A stretch of DNA of 64,000 bases from Corella eumyota (Eukaryota > Chordata > Ascidiacea > Phlebobranchia > Corellidae): positions 248,001 to 312,000 of the forward strand of contig OY720097.1 in NCBI GenBank assembly GCA_963082875.1, written 5' to 3'. Shown in pieces: positions 1-12,800 of the stretch. The notes under the pieces were generated by a model. The model did not search any database and was not told where the DNA came from. It saw only the letters and a program-made list of their open reading frames with translations. Both the position numbers and the translations under genes were made by a program. Every line of letters begins with the position of its first letter. Within the stretch, counting starts at the first letter, position 1.

Positions 1-114
1 GGTATTTTCAACGACCTTTTTTGATTAACACAAAATTAATTTCTGTTAATTAGTTTGTAACTTAATTACATTTATAATAATTTCAATGGTTTGTTATAAG
101 GATTTGTTTGAGCC

Positions 115-1608
115 TTAGCGTTGCAAAGAAATTTTGTTGCAAATCTTTATGTTATTTTCAGTATTTTCGATATTTCTTTGTTTAACTTCATCATCTGACC
201 AATCAGTAGCTTGTTTGTAAGCTCCAATTGCCTCTTTGTATTTGGAGACCGCTTCTTTGTACCGTAATTGGCGATAATACCACGCACCAATGTTGTTTAA
301 GAGAGCTCCGTAAACTTGATATTTTTGTTTATTCTCGATCGCATTCATCAATCTGAGCCCTTCTGTATTTGTTTGAAATTCGTTCACATCTGCTAATCTT
401 TCGCAATACCCAATATAAAGAAAACATTCGCCCAGTTGAATAACTTTTATTTCGGCGTTTACTCCAGGTAAGTTTCCCACTCTCGATTTAAGTCCATGCA
501 TGAGTGGGATCACGTGATACTGTACAACACTTTTCATGTTTTGATCTTCTTTCAACATTTCTTTAACTGATTCTTTTATTCCAGCAACACACCATTTCAT
601 ATTTTCAATATCATCGTCCGGGTCGTTATTATCCTCGAATAAGGAAAATGTGATCGAGTAAAATAGAATGGACTTCAGGTATTTCTTCTGGGTACGAAGA
701 TCATCAGCTACAGAGTCGATTTCTGATGCAGTTAGCTGAGTTTTGTTTCGAATTATTAAAGATATTTTGTCTCTGATCTGAGCAACGCGATAATACTTTT
801 TGCTTTTTAAACAAGCAACATAGGAAAGTATAAGATTTGAGATGCTTTGTATTTCTGGGTCGTATTCAGAATGCTTCATTGTTGCAGATAAAATGGCGTC
901 AAAATTATTTTCAATTTCTAATTTGCGAACATTTTCTAAAGACCATTAAATATATAAATGGCAATAACTTAAAATATACTTAGTGCAGATGCATGTTAAA
1001 ATACGTAACCTATAGTTTTAAAACTTTTAAACAAAGTATTATTGAGATTAAGATTAAATACCTGACCAATGGGCTTACCTTCGTGGTCAATAATTTCCAA
1101 CAACTCTTGTGACGTCACAGTCCCACCTTAAAACATTAACATTTTTAAAGACTGTCCAAAAAAATGGCAAGATTTAAAATTAAATTATTTTTTTTTGAAT
1201 TTTCGTCAACTTACCAGTTTGTTGTTTTGGTTGGGTTGCAGTTGTGCTTAAATGTGACATAGATGACGATAATTTTGCCTCAGTTGTTCGTGAATCGGTC
1301 ACATTTTGTGCTCGTACGATACCCGCATTTTCCTCTTTTCTTGCATTTTCTTGTGGAAGTGTATAGTGGGTAACTTGGTCTGCAACAATATTGTCAAATA
1401 TTAATTTTAAGTTTGTTGCTTACTTAAATTAAGTTAAAGTTTTAAGGTTACCTGCATGTTCTACTTGCATTCCTATCTCTCTGTAAATAAAATTTAAAGT
1501 ATTGAATATATTAACTAATTAATATATTAATAATGTAATTATTCACCTGTTATCATGTCTATTGACAGTCACATGAACGTTAATCGGTGGAACGTCGTTA
1601 TTTGCCAT
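115..1608 (-). CDS. TPR-like family protein, copy 1 of 6
   Basis: Five exons on the minus strand: 1608-1547, 1480-1452, 1379-1215, 1126-1079 and 935-115, all with GT/AG borders, giving 374 residues. The protein starts MANNDVPPINV and has a Ser/Thr/Gln-rich segment in exon 3. The large last exon holds a helical region and ends in a TPR-like stretch (LLNNIGAWYYRQLRYKEAV, about residue 315 on) resembling kinesin-light-chain TPRs. No signal peptide or membrane segment is seen, so a cytosolic protein is likely. The start was chosen because all six copies share it; the Met in the last exon is internal, since copy 6 has Ile there. The gene is the most downstream visible member of a head-to-tail array. 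I do not recognise a named family; function is unknown. Confidence 0.8.
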
Positions 1609-2448
1609 TTCGGAGTTTAATAAAACTTTAAAAATATCAAATTTACAGACGCTAGTACTTCAACACAAACAAAATAATTTTGAAGTTTCAACTGAATGTT
1701 CAACTTCCTTGTATTTTATATAACCCCAATCTATTTATTTTTAATTTTGCAACTTATTGTTTTCTAAAATTAAAATTAGTTTTTCTTTATCCCAATTAAT
1801 TGTTATAATTCAATTGACGTCATAATTTCCATTGTGTTACGTCATCAAAATTATTGTTTCATATTATTATTTTTATAAAAGATAAGAAGTTGACCTAAAT
1901 AACTGATTTTAAATGCAACCGAAAAGCTGCATTCAAATGTGGAAACATTCATGTTTGGTAAGTAAGAAACGAGTTTTTACAATCCGTCAGATGGGGTTAA
2001 AGAGTCTTTTCTCGGGTTTGTACCATAAACGATAGGTTGTGAGTAAAATGATATTTTGGTTAAGATATGGGATTTGTTAGGGGGTTTCCCACTAATACAA
2101 AATGAAAATAAGTTGCAAATATAAACTATCTAGTTGGATATTCTGCTAACGACTTTTATTTAAACCAGTTTAAAAAACTAAAAACAAAACAAAATTGGTT
2201 TAAATACTAGTTACTAAAAATGGTTTTAATTAAATATTTGGTAAAAATTGTTTAATTTTAAAATATTATCAAGTATTTAAACAGCAATTTCTTGATTAAT
2301 AATTTTATTTACAAAAACAATTAAATTTACAAGCGGTATTTTCAACGACCTTTTTTGATTAACACAAAATTAATTTCTGTTAATTAGTTTGTAACTTAAT
2401 TACATTTATAATAATTTTAATGGTTTGTTATAAGGATTTGTTTGAGCC
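1609..2448. repeat. Intergenic spacer of the TPR tandem array
   Basis: This is the non-coding part of the duplication unit between copies 1 and 2. Unit starts are seen at 1, 2,334 and about 4,660, each beginning GGTATTTTCAACGACC, so the period is about 2,330 bp. It contains the copy 1 promoter and, near 2,305, a minus-strand AATAAA that may serve copy 2. No other gene is seen. Confidence 0.7.
1716..1730 (-). promoter_or_regulatory. TATA box with adjoining CCAAT, copy 1
   Basis: TTATATAA lies exactly 108 bases upstream of the start codon, with a CCAAT pentamer (plus-strand sense) directly beyond it. The same block sits at the same distance in copies 2 to 4. Two CRE-like TGACGTCA/TTACGTCA sites follow near 1,815-1,850. 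A core promoter is inferred from conservation and spacing. Confidence 0.5.
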
Positions 2449-3930
2449 TTAGCGTTGCAAAGAAATTTTGTTGCAAATCTTTATGTTATTTTCAGTATTT
2501 TCGATATTTCTTTGTTTAACTTCATCATCTGACCAATCAGTAGCTTGTTTAAAAGAATCTAGTGCTTCGGTGTATTTAGAAACCGCTTCTTTGTATCGTA
2601 ATTGGCGATAATACCACGCACCAATGTTGTTCAAGAGAGCTCCGTAAACATTATATTTTTGTTTATTCTCGATCGTATTCATTAATCTGAGCCCTTCTGT
2701 ATTTGTTTGAGATTCGTTTACATCTGCTAATCTCTCGCAATACCCGATATTACACGAACATTCACTCAGTTTAACAACTTTTAGTTTGGCGTTAACTCCA
2801 GGTAAGTTTTCCACTCTCGATTTAAGTTCATGCATGAGTGGAATCACGTGATACTGTACAACACTTTTCATGCTTTGATTTTTTAACAACATTTCATGAA
2901 CTGAAAGCATTATTCCACAAACACAGCACACCATCTTTTCAACATCATTGTCTGGGTCGTTATTATCCTCGAATAAGGAAAGTGCGATCGAGTAAAATAG
3001 AATGGACTTCAGGTATTTCTTCTGGGTATGAAGATCACCAGCTACAGAATCGACTTCTGATGCAGTTAGCTGAGTTTTGTTTCGAATTATTAAAGTTATT
3101 TTGTCTCTGATCTGAGCAACGCGATAATACTTTTTGGTTTTTAAACAAGCAACATAGGAAAGTATAAGATTTGAGATGCTTTGTATTTCTGGGTCGTATT
3201 CAGAATGCTTCATTGTTGCAGAGAAAATGGCGTCAAAATTATTTTCAGTTTGTAATTTAAGAACTCTTTCTAAAGACCATCAAATAAACGAACAAAAATT
3301 AAAAACAAACTTTGTTAAAACTATTAAAATAAAATTTGGATTAAGGTTTATATAAAGGTAAGCTTAGCGTTATTAAGATTAAGTACCTGATCAACGGGCT
3401 TACCTCTGTGGTCAATAACTTCTAACAATTCTTGTGGTGTCACAGTCCCACCTTAAAATATTAACATTTTTGAAGACTGTGCGAAAAAATGGCAAGATTT
3501 AAAATTAAATTATTTTTTTGAATTTTTGTCATTTTACTAATTTGTTGTTTTGGTTGTGTTGCAGTTGTGCTTAAATGTGACATAGATGACGATAATTCTG
3601 CCTCAGTTGTTCGCGAATCGGTCACATTTTGTGCTCGTACATTACCCGCATTTTCTTCATTTTTTGCATTTTCTTGAAGAGCGACATTTTGAGTAACTTG
3701 GTCTGCAAAATTAAATATTAATTTTAAGTTTAAAGTGTTGCTTACACAAATTGAATTAAAGTTTTAAGGTTACCTGCATGTTCTACTTGCATTCCTATCT
3801 CTCTGTAAACAAAAATTTAAGTATTGAATATATTAACTAATTAATATATTAATAATGTAATTATTCACCTGTTATCGTGTCTATTGACAGTCACATGAAC
3901 GTTAATCGGTGGAACGTCGTTATTTGCCAT
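2449..3930 (-). CDS. TPR-like family protein, copy 2 of 6
   Basis: Exons 3930-3869, 3802-3774, 3702-3538, 3451-3404 and 3269-2449 have the same sizes and phases as copy 1, giving 374 residues. It is the most divergent of the four left-hand copies: exon 4 reads PQELLEVIDHR where the others read SQELLEIIDHE, and the exon 3 donor is GTAAAA rather than GTAAG, changing a Gly to Ser at the junction. Exon 5 carries a different C-terminal segment before the TPR-like stretch (EALDSFKQATDW). The frame is intact. Function unknown; see copy 1. Confidence 0.8.
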
Positions 3931-4774
3931 TTCGGAGTTTAATAAAACTTTAAAAAGATCAAATTTACAGACGCTAGTACTTCAACACAAACAAAATAAT
4001 TTTAAAGTTTCAACTGAATGTTCAACTTCCTTGTATTTTATATAACCCCAATCTATTTATTTTTAATTTTGCAACTTATTGTTTTCTAAAATTAAAATTA
4101 GTTTTTCTTTATTTCCAATTAATTGTTATAATTCAATTGACGTCACAATTTTCATTGTGTTACGTCATCAAAATTATTGCGTCATATTATTATTTTTATA
4201 AAAGATAAGAAGTTGACCTAAATAACTGATTTTAAATGCTACCAAAAAGCTGCATTCAAAAGTGCAAACATTCATGTTTGGTAAGTAAGAAACGAGTTTT
4301 TACAATCCGTCAGATGGGGTTAAAGAGTCTTTACGTAGGTTTGTACCATGCACGTTAGGTTGAAGTAAAATGATATTTTGGTTAAGGTAACGGATTTGTT
4401 AGGGGGTTTCCCGTTAACACAAAATGAAAATAAGTTGCAAATATAAACCCTAGTTGAATATTCTGCTAACGACTTTTATTTAAACCAGATTAAATCGTTC
4501 AAACTAAAAACAAAATAAAATTGGTTTAAATACCAGTTACTAAAAATGGTTTTAATTAAATATTTGGTAAAAATGGTTTAATTTTAAAATATTATAAAGT
4601 ATTTAAACTGCAATTTCTTGATTAATAATTTTATTTACAAAAACAATAAAATTTACAAGCGGTATTTTCAACGACCTTTTTTGATTAACACAAAATTAAT
4701 TTCTGTTAATTAGTTTGTAACTTAATTACATTTATAATAATTTTAATGGCTTGTTATAAGGATTTGTTTGAGCC
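3931..4774. repeat. Intergenic spacer of the TPR tandem array
   Basis: Homologous to 1,609-2,448, with the copy 2 promoter at one end and the downstream flank of copy 3 at the other. A minus-strand AATAAA near 4,630 lies about 140 bases past the copy 3 stop. No gene is seen. Confidence 0.65.
4038..4052 (-). promoter_or_regulatory. TATA box with adjoining CCAAT, copy 2
   Basis: TTATATAA lies 108 bases upstream of the copy 2 start, with CCAAT next to it; same arrangement as copy 1. Confidence 0.5.
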
Positions 4775-6258
4775 TTAGCGTTGCAAAGAAATTTTGTTGC
4801 AAATCTTTATGTTATTTTCAGTATTTTCAATATTTCTTTGTTTAACTTCATCATCTGACCAATCAGTAGCTTGTTTGTAAGCTTCGATTGCATCGGTGTA
4901 TTTGGAGACCGCTTCTTTGTATCGTGATTGGCGATAATAACACGCACCAATGTTGTTTAAGAGGGCTCCGTAAACTTGATATTTTCGTTTATTCTCGATC
5001 GTATTCATCAATCTGAGCCCCTCTGTATTTGTTTGAGATTCGTTCACATCTGCTAATCTTTCACAATACCCGATACTACACAAACATTCACTCAGTTTAA
5101 CAATTTTAAGTTCTGCGTTTACTCCAGGTAAGTTTTTCACTCTTGATTTAAGTTCATGCATGAGTGGAATCACGTGATACTGTACAACACTTTTCATGCT
5201 TTGATTTTTTAACAACATTTCATGAACTGAAAGCATTATTCCACAAACACAGCACACCATCTTTTCAACATCATTGTCTGGGTCGTTATTATCCTCGAAT
5301 AAGGAAAATGCGATCGGGTAAAATAGAATGGACTTCAGGTATTTCTTCTGGGCATGAAGGTCATCAGCTACAGAATCGACTTGTGATGCAGTTAGCTGAG
5401 TTTTGTTTCGAATCATTAAAGTTATTTTGTCTCTGATCTGAGCAACCCGATAATACTTTTTGGTTTTTAAACAAGCAACATAGGAAAGTATAAGATTTGA
5501 AATGTTTTGTATTTCTGGGTCGTATTCAGAATGCTTCATTGTTGCAGAGAAAATGGCGTCAAAATTATTGTTATTTTGTAATTTTAGAACTCTTTCTAAA
5601 GACCAATAAATAAATGAACAAAAATTAAAAACAAACTTTGTTTAGATTATTAAAATAAATTTTGGATTAAGGTTTTTATATCTGTAAGCTTAGCGTTATT
5701 CAGATTAAGTACTTGACCAACGGGCTTACCTTCGTGGTTAATAATTTTTAACAATTCTTGTGACGTCAAAGTCCCACCTTAAAATAATAAAATTATTGAA
5801 GACTGTGCGCAAAAATGGCAAGATTCTAAAATTAAATTATTTTTTTGAATTTTTGTCAACTCACCAGTTTGTTGTTTTGGTTGGGTTGCAGTTGTGCTTA
5901 AATGTGACATAGATGACGATAATTTTGCCTCAGTTGTTCGTGAATCGGTCACATTTTGTGCTCGTACGATACCCGCATTTTCCTCTTTTCTTGCATTTTC
6001 TTGTGGAAGTGTATAGTGTGTAACTTGGTCTGCAACAATATTGTCAAATATTAATTTTAAGTTTGTTGCTTACTTAAATTAAGTTAAAGTTTTAAGGTTA
6101 CCTGCATGTTCTACTTGCATTCCTATCTCTCTGTAAATAAAATTTAAAGTATTGAATATATTAACTAATTAATATATTAATAATGTAATTATTCACCTGT
6201 TATCATGTCTATTGACAGTCACATGAACGTTAATCGGTGGAACGTCGTTATTTGCCAT
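4775..6258 (-). CDS. TPR-like family protein, copy 3 of 6
   Basis: Exons 6258-6197, 6130-6102, 6029-5865, 5777-5730 and 5595-4775; 374 residues, intact. In the last exon it differs from copy 4 at only two residues (Lys/Asn after NDVE and Asp/Glu in the C-terminal YT-AIEAYK stretch), so the two arose by a very recent duplication or were homogenised. Exons 1 to 3 are closer to copy 1 than to copy 2, which points to patchy gene conversion along the array. Function unknown; see copy 1. Confidence 0.8.
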
Positions 6259-6880
6259 TTCGGAGTTTAATAAAACTTTAAAAATATCAAATTTACAGAC
6301 GCTAGTACTTCAACACAAACAAAATAATTTTAAAGTTTCAACTGAATGTTCAACTTCCTTGTATTTTATATAACCCCAATCTATTTATTTTTAATTTTGC
6401 AACTTATTGTTTTCTAAAATTAAAATTAGTTTTTCTTTATTTCCAATTAATTGTTATAATTCAATTGACGTCACAATTTTCATTGTGTTACGTCATCAAA
6501 ATTTTTGCGTCATATTATTATTTTTATAAAAGATAAGAAATGACCTAAATAACTGATTTTAAATGCAACCGAAAAGCTGCATTCAAAAGTGCAAACATTC
6601 ATGTTTGGTAAGTAAGAAACGAGTTTTTACAATCCGTCAGTTGGGGTTAAAGAGTCTTTACGTAGGTTTGTACCATGCACGTTAAGTTGTAAGTAAAATG
6701 ATATTTTGGTTAAGGTAACGGATTTGTTAGGGGGTTTCCCGTTAACACAAAATGAAAATAAGTTGCAAATATAAACCCTAGTTGAATATTCTGCTAACGA
6801 CTTGTATTCTGTTAGTTAGTTTGTAACTTAATTACATTTATAATAATTTTAATGGCTTGTTATAAGGATTTGTTTGAGCC
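6259..6880. repeat. Shortened intergenic spacer of the TPR array
   Basis: This spacer is about 220 bp shorter than the other two. The segment holding the AATAAA and the start of the usual unit is missing, with a junction near 6,800-6,815. The copy 3 promoter is retained. Confidence 0.65.
6366..6380 (-). promoter_or_regulatory. TATA box with adjoining CCAAT, copy 3
   Basis: TTATATAA 108 bases upstream of the start, with CCAAT adjacent; identical layout to copies 1, 2 and 4. Confidence 0.5.
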
Positions 6881-8364
6881 TTAGCGTTGCAAAGAAATTT
6901 TGTTGCAAATCTTTATGTTATTTTCAGTATTTTCAATATTTCTTTGTTTAACTTCATCATCTGACCAATCAGTAGCTTGTTTGTAAGCTTCGATTGCCTC
7001 GGTGTATTTGGAGACCGCTTCTTTGTATCGTGATTGGCGATAATAACATGCACCAATGTTGTTTAAGAGGGCTCCGTAAACTTGATATTTTCGTTTATTC
7101 TCGATCGTATTCATCAATCTGAGCCCTTCTGTATTTGTTTGAGATTCGTTCACATCTGCTAATCTTTCACAATACCCGATACTACACAAACATTCACTCA
7201 GTTTAACAATTTTAAGTTCTGCGTTTACTCCAGGTAAGTTTTTCACTCTTGATTTAAGTTCATGCATGAGTGGAATCACGTGATACTGTACAACACTTTT
7301 CATGCTTTGATTTTTTAACAACATTTCATGAACTGAAAGCATTATTCCACAAACACAGCACACCATATTTTCAACATCATTGTCTGGGTCGTTATTATCC
7401 TCGAATAAGGAAAATGCGATCGGGTAAAATAGAATGGACTTCAGGTATTTCTTCTGGGCATGAAGATCATCAGCTACAGAATCGACTTGTGATGCAGTTA
7501 GCTGAGTTTTGTTTCGAATCATTAAAGTTATTTTGTCTCTGATCTGAGCAACCCGATAATACTTTTTGGTTTTTAAACAAGCAACATAGGAAAGTATAAG
7601 ATTTGAAATGTTTTGTATTTCTGGGTCGTATTCAGAATGCTTCATTGTTGCAGAGAAAATGGCGTCAAAATTATTTTTATTTTGTAATTTTAGAACTCTT
7701 TCTAAAGACCAATAAATAAATGAACAAAAATTAAAAACAAACTTTGTTTAGATTATTAAAATAAATTTTGGATTAAGGTTTTTATATCTGTAAGCTTAGC
7801 GTTATTCAGATTAAGTACTTGACCAACGGGCTTACCTTCGTGGTTAATAATTTTTAACAATTCTTGTGACGTCAAAGTCCCACCTTAAAATAATAAAATT
7901 ATTGAAGACTGTGCGCAAAAATGGCAAGATTCTAAAATTAAATTATTTTTTTGAATTTTTGTCAACTCACCAGTTTGTTGTTTTGGTTGGGTTGCAGTTG
8001 TGCTTAAATGTGACATAGATGACGATAATTTTGCCTCAGTTGTTCGTGAATCGGTCACATTTTGTGCTCGTACGATACCCGCATTTTCCTCTTTTCTTGC
8101 ATTTTCTTGTGGAAGTGTATAGTGGGTAACTTGGTCTGCAACAATATTGTCAAATATTAATTTTAAGTTTGTTGCTTACTTAAATTAAGTTAAAGTTTTA
8201 AGGTTACCTGCATGTTCTACTTGCATTCCTATCTCTCTGTAAATAAAATTTAAAGTATTGAATATATTAACTAATTAATATATTAATTATGTAATTATTC
8301 ACCTGTTATCATGTCTATTGACAGTCACATGAACGTTAATCGGTGGAACGTCGTTATTTGCCAT
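6881..8364 (-). CDS. TPR-like family protein, copy 4 of 6
   Basis: Exons 8364-8303, 8236-8208, 8135-7971, 7883-7836 and 7701-6881; 374 residues, intact, and nearly identical to copy 3. It is the 5'-most member of the minus-strand array and stands divergent to the trefoil/thrombospondin gene that starts at 9,850. The spacer deletion just downstream removes the AATAAA hexamer found beyond copies 2 and 3, so its transcript end may differ. The C-terminal stretch LLNNIGACYYRQSRYKEAV is TPR-like. Function unknown. Confidence 0.8.
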
Positions 8365-8471
8365 TTCGGAGTTTAATAAAACTTTAAAAATATCAAATTT
8401 ACAGACGCTAGTACTTCAACACAAACAAAATAATTTTGAAGTTTCAACTGAATGTTCAACTTCCTTGTATT

Positions 8472-8486
8472 TTATATAACCCCAAT
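8472..8486 (-). promoter_or_regulatory. TATA box with adjoining CCAAT, copy 4
   Basis: TTATATAA 108 bases upstream of the start, with CCAAT adjacent; fourth instance of the conserved block. Confidence 0.5.
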
Positions 8487-8804
8487 CTATTTATTTTTAA
8501 TTTTGCAACTTATTGTTTTCTAAAATTAAAATTAGTTTTTCTTTATTTCCAATTAATTGTTAGTTGGTATGATTCAATTGACGTCATAATTCCCATTGTG
8601 TTGTGTTACGTCATCAGAATTATTGCGTTATTTTAATATTATTTAAAAAAGAAAATTGTCTTAAAAAGCGGCATTTGCTTGCATTCAAAATGCTGGATTA
8701 AAAAAGTAAAATGTTTGAATTTTGAAACAAGAAAAAAAACATATTTTTCTATCCGTCAGATGGAATCAAAGAGTCGTTATTTGAGTTTGTATCGTACAAA
8801 TTGG

Positions 8805-8990
8805 GTTATTAGTTGTTTTGTATACCGGTCATGGATTACAATTGGATTACAAACCAAAAGGTTTCGGGTTCGAGCCGCACCAATGCCACACTATTAACCC
8901 ATAAGCCCATTGTTTACAGATATCCTAAACATGTAACAACGACAACAAACCCTTCCCCATTTAAATATAAACCTATCACAATAAGATAAA
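8805..8990 (+). mobile_element. tRNA-derived SINE, family B
   Basis: A pol III B-box-like GGTTCGAGCC is followed by a family-specific body (CGCACCAATGCCACACTATT) that recurs at 43,185 and 55,328. The tail is AT-rich. It is a non-coding short retroposon; the family name here is mine. Confidence 0.55.
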
Positions 8991-9849
8991 AAATTTATTT
9001 ATTGGCTATAGTTTAGGTTAAACTCTAAATAACTTTAATATAAATGAATTGTTTATTTCAAAATACCGGATATGATGCAGTTCAGAAAGCTAAAATTATT
9101 AAAAATAGAATAAACCTTAATATATAATAATTACGTTGTTTAAGAAGTTGTTTTATTTTAGAATCTAAGAATCTATTTATGACGTCACAGGTATATAATA
9201 AAAATTAAATATTTTCAAATAATTTATTATGTGACGTCATAAAAGTTGATTGTTATATCAACAATATCTGTCTTTAAACGCCCATTTTGACATAAAAAAT
9301 TGTAAGTTACGTAATTAATCATAGTAATAGTGACGTCATCAGATAGAATGTGACGTATAGCACGCGTTCAACAATGGATGATTATTCTCTCACAATTAAG
9401 AGGGCGTTGGCGTCTCGAGAAACCCAAGAGAAAAAAGGAAAAATTCGTTCCGGGCAGAACTCAACCTCGAAGTTTTATTTTAAGTTTTAAGAACTTGCTG
9501 ATAACAACTTTTAACTCAAGTAAATAAACGAGATTGTGACGTAACTATAGATATAGTTTTTTTAAAGAAAACAAACAAGACTGTGACGTAACTATAGAAG
9601 TATTTTTAATATATTGTAGAAAATAACGATGTTTGTGACGTCACTATAGATTAGAGATATTTTGTAGTAACTGTAAGAGAAACAGTGTTTGTGACGTCAC
9701 TTTTGCATTGGTATTTAATAGTGAACTGTAAGATGTGTCTGTGACATCACTGAAGGTTTCTTATTAGAATTATAACGAATTAAGTTAAAATAATTCTAGA
9801 AATATTTAAATCTTGTTCTCATATTTTTATTGAAATGTTTTAGATAAAA
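8991..9849. other. 5' flank of the trefoil/TSR gene with decayed tandem repeats
   Basis: No gene is seen. From about 9,525 to 9,760 a GTGACGTAACTATAG-like block recurs four to five times at roughly 55-65 bp spacing with growing divergence. Several TGACGTCA palindromes lie at 9,180-9,350. This is the likely promoter and 5' untranslated region of the gene starting at 9,850. Confidence 0.45.
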
Positions 9850-12800
9850 ATGTTGCTAAAATTAGGAAATATTTTCTTCGTTTTGGGATTTCTTTTCTTG
9901 TTCGTCGATTGTCAACAAACAAGCGGTAAGAAAATTAATATTATGATGTCATAACACTTTAAGATGTAATTGTTTTAATATGGATTTTGTGCTGATTTTT
10001 TTATTAATAAATTTTTAAGACTTTTATCAATTTTTACGATTCGTGGCATTTCTGAATGTCAAACTTGTAATTGTTGCGAATAAACATTTTTTATTACGTC
10101 ATAAACAAATCGTTAAATGAATTCAAGGTTGTAAAAAACTTAAGAATTAAACCAATTAGAACATTTTTAAAACCAATAAAGACAAATTAAGAACACGTCG
10201 TCACTAATAATATGACGTCACAACTTTATTGTTACAACGACAGGTTTAATTGTTACGTCATAAACCAAAAAGATGAAAAATGTTTTTTTAGTTAAATCCG
10301 GCAATTTTAAAATTTTTACATTTTTTCAAAGCTGTTATTAAATTAAAATCTTTAATCACGTGACATTTGTTCCGGAAACAAAATTGTGACGTCACAATTG
10401 TTAACATTTATTTCACCTTCAGGAATTCGACCAAGATTTCTTTGTAACGTTGTTTGAACAAATTATGACGTAACAAAAAAAATAAATCAAAATTATTTTT
10501 TGAAAAAAATCAATTTTAAAATTGATATAAATATTTAATTTTAAAAATTTCTGTTTTAAAATGAATAAAAAAATTAAAATCGGAGGAAAACGATTTTCTT
10601 AAAATAAATTTTGATTAAAATATTTTTAACTTTAAAATAACCTTGCCCCGCCTTGTACCGCTCTAACCCTTTGCTAACGAACCACTTTCGTTTAATGTGG
10701 TTTCCGTGGTTAAAGGGTTGAATGCCGAAGGGTTTAAATAAAAGCGTGAAAATATTTTTAATTGTTTACGTAACAAACACGATTCACGTCCGCGATTGTT
10801 CGTAATAATCCAGATTGTTTAATTTAAAAAAATTAACATAAATATTTCAAAAATTTTGTTTGTTTATTTAAAATAGAAAACGTGGTTTTTGAAAGGTTTT
10901 TAATATACAATTATGACGTCACGATATCGTTTATTCATCCATTTAAGTCACAATCGGAATTTATTATCTCATAATGTGTTCACTTTAGTAATTTGATATT
11001 CAAATTTTGAATTTGTTATTCCATTTATTTTCACAACGTTTGATGCAGCGCAATTTGCAGATGGCACTCGAAACATCGATACGAGTGAATAATTGTCATT
11101 TAGATTTTAACACAGGAACCATCTAAAACATCGTTCCATTAAAATGACTGGGTTTTAGTATTTTAATTTATGCTCAAATTTTTTTTTAAATTCCTTTAGA
11201 TAATTTTAATTATTAGTTGTTAATTAACATTTTCTTATATTTTACTGTAGTTTTAATTTTTCAACTTTTCAGGAAATAGTTTTGTAATTATTGGGCGTTT
11301 CCTTATTTCATTTTCCTGCGATTTTACAAAATTATTAGTTCCTCAACTTTTCATTTTAATTTTAATCCATAAATAATTAACATAAATTTAATTTTTGAAA
11401 GTTAAAATTTCAATGTTAAACACTAAAAACGTTTCTAAAATATTAATAAAGCGCTATATTGAAGAGTTTTGCAATTGTGACGTAGAAAGTACTAAGTACA
11501 AAGTAGCGTAGTGAATGTATACAAGCTAGTACTTTCTACGTCATCACAAACAGGGCTTCCCTTTTTTTAAAAGTTGTACAACTTAAAAAGTAGGTAAAAT
11601 TATTTGAAGTTAAAACCATTTTTGTGTTCGGCGACACCAGCTTTATCAATTTTAAGTAAAACAATATTGCTAATATTTGACATTTAATGTAACTTTTTTT
11701 TAACTTTTTTTGTATTTAAAACACTTTTAATTAAATTTAATTTAATTTGTTCTAGATTGTAAATGCGCGACCGAACCTTCCGCGCGACGAACTTGCACCA
11801 GCGCAGGATTGAACCCGGACTCCCAACGATGCGAGGAGGAGGGTTGTTGCTATGACAACCGAAATATTCGAGTTGCGTTTTTCTTCTTCGCTCCGAAGTG
11901 TTTTCAACCTCAAGGTAAGTTTTAAAAATTTTATTTTTAAATTAATTTTTTTTAATTTTTTTTAATTTTTTGATTAATTACCTAATGCGTAATTTTGTTA
12001 AATTTAATTTTTTTTGCCGATCAAACTTTTTTTAATCTCATAAACATTATTTAATATTTACAACTATATTTTATATACTCTAATCAATCTAAATTACCTT
12101 TTAAAATTGATAAATTACCTTGAATATGACGTCACAATAAAAAACAAACACCGCGCTTGCAAGATAATTAATTAAAATATTTTACCAACCAATTTCTCAG
12201 TAAGAAAACGCGAATTTTCGTGTTATTTCAACGATTAAAAATAGATTTGACATTAAACAAATATTTCACGTTACCAAACTTAACTTTAGTAAGAAGAACG
12301 AAATATTAATTAAAATAATAAACTGTAAATTAACCCGAAATCTAAATACAAAAATAAACTTATTTTAGTCCCTTGACATTTTTGTTCGTCACGGTTTTAA
12401 TTTTAAATTAATTAATAATTAGTAATTAACAACTTTCTAAAACTTAGTATAAAGCGGTCTGTATTGAATTATTATTTTTTTAGCTTGCAGCAGATTTACT
12501 TGTGACGTTCCCACCACTGAGAGGCGCAGTTGTGGCTTTTATTATTTTTCTTACACCTGCCTCAGAGTTGGTTGTTGTTACGACTATTCCTCGCTCCAAT
12601 GCTACAGCCGCAAAGGTTTGGGGTTCGAATACGACTGACAGTAAAAAATTTCCAAAATTAAATTAATAAATTTTTTCATAATTGTTTTTTACATTCTAGA
12701 AATAATTCAAGAAAGTAAACCGACCAATCAGTGGACAGCATGGGGGACATGGGGCTTATGTACGTCACAATGCTCGCCTGGAACTCAAACAAAAACTAGA

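Noticed and set aside
2838-7542. Three plus-strand 90-codon frames repeated across the TPR array (2,838, 5,164, 7,270)
   Set aside because: They are antisense shadows of the last exon of copies 2-4 and are conserved only because the sense exon is.
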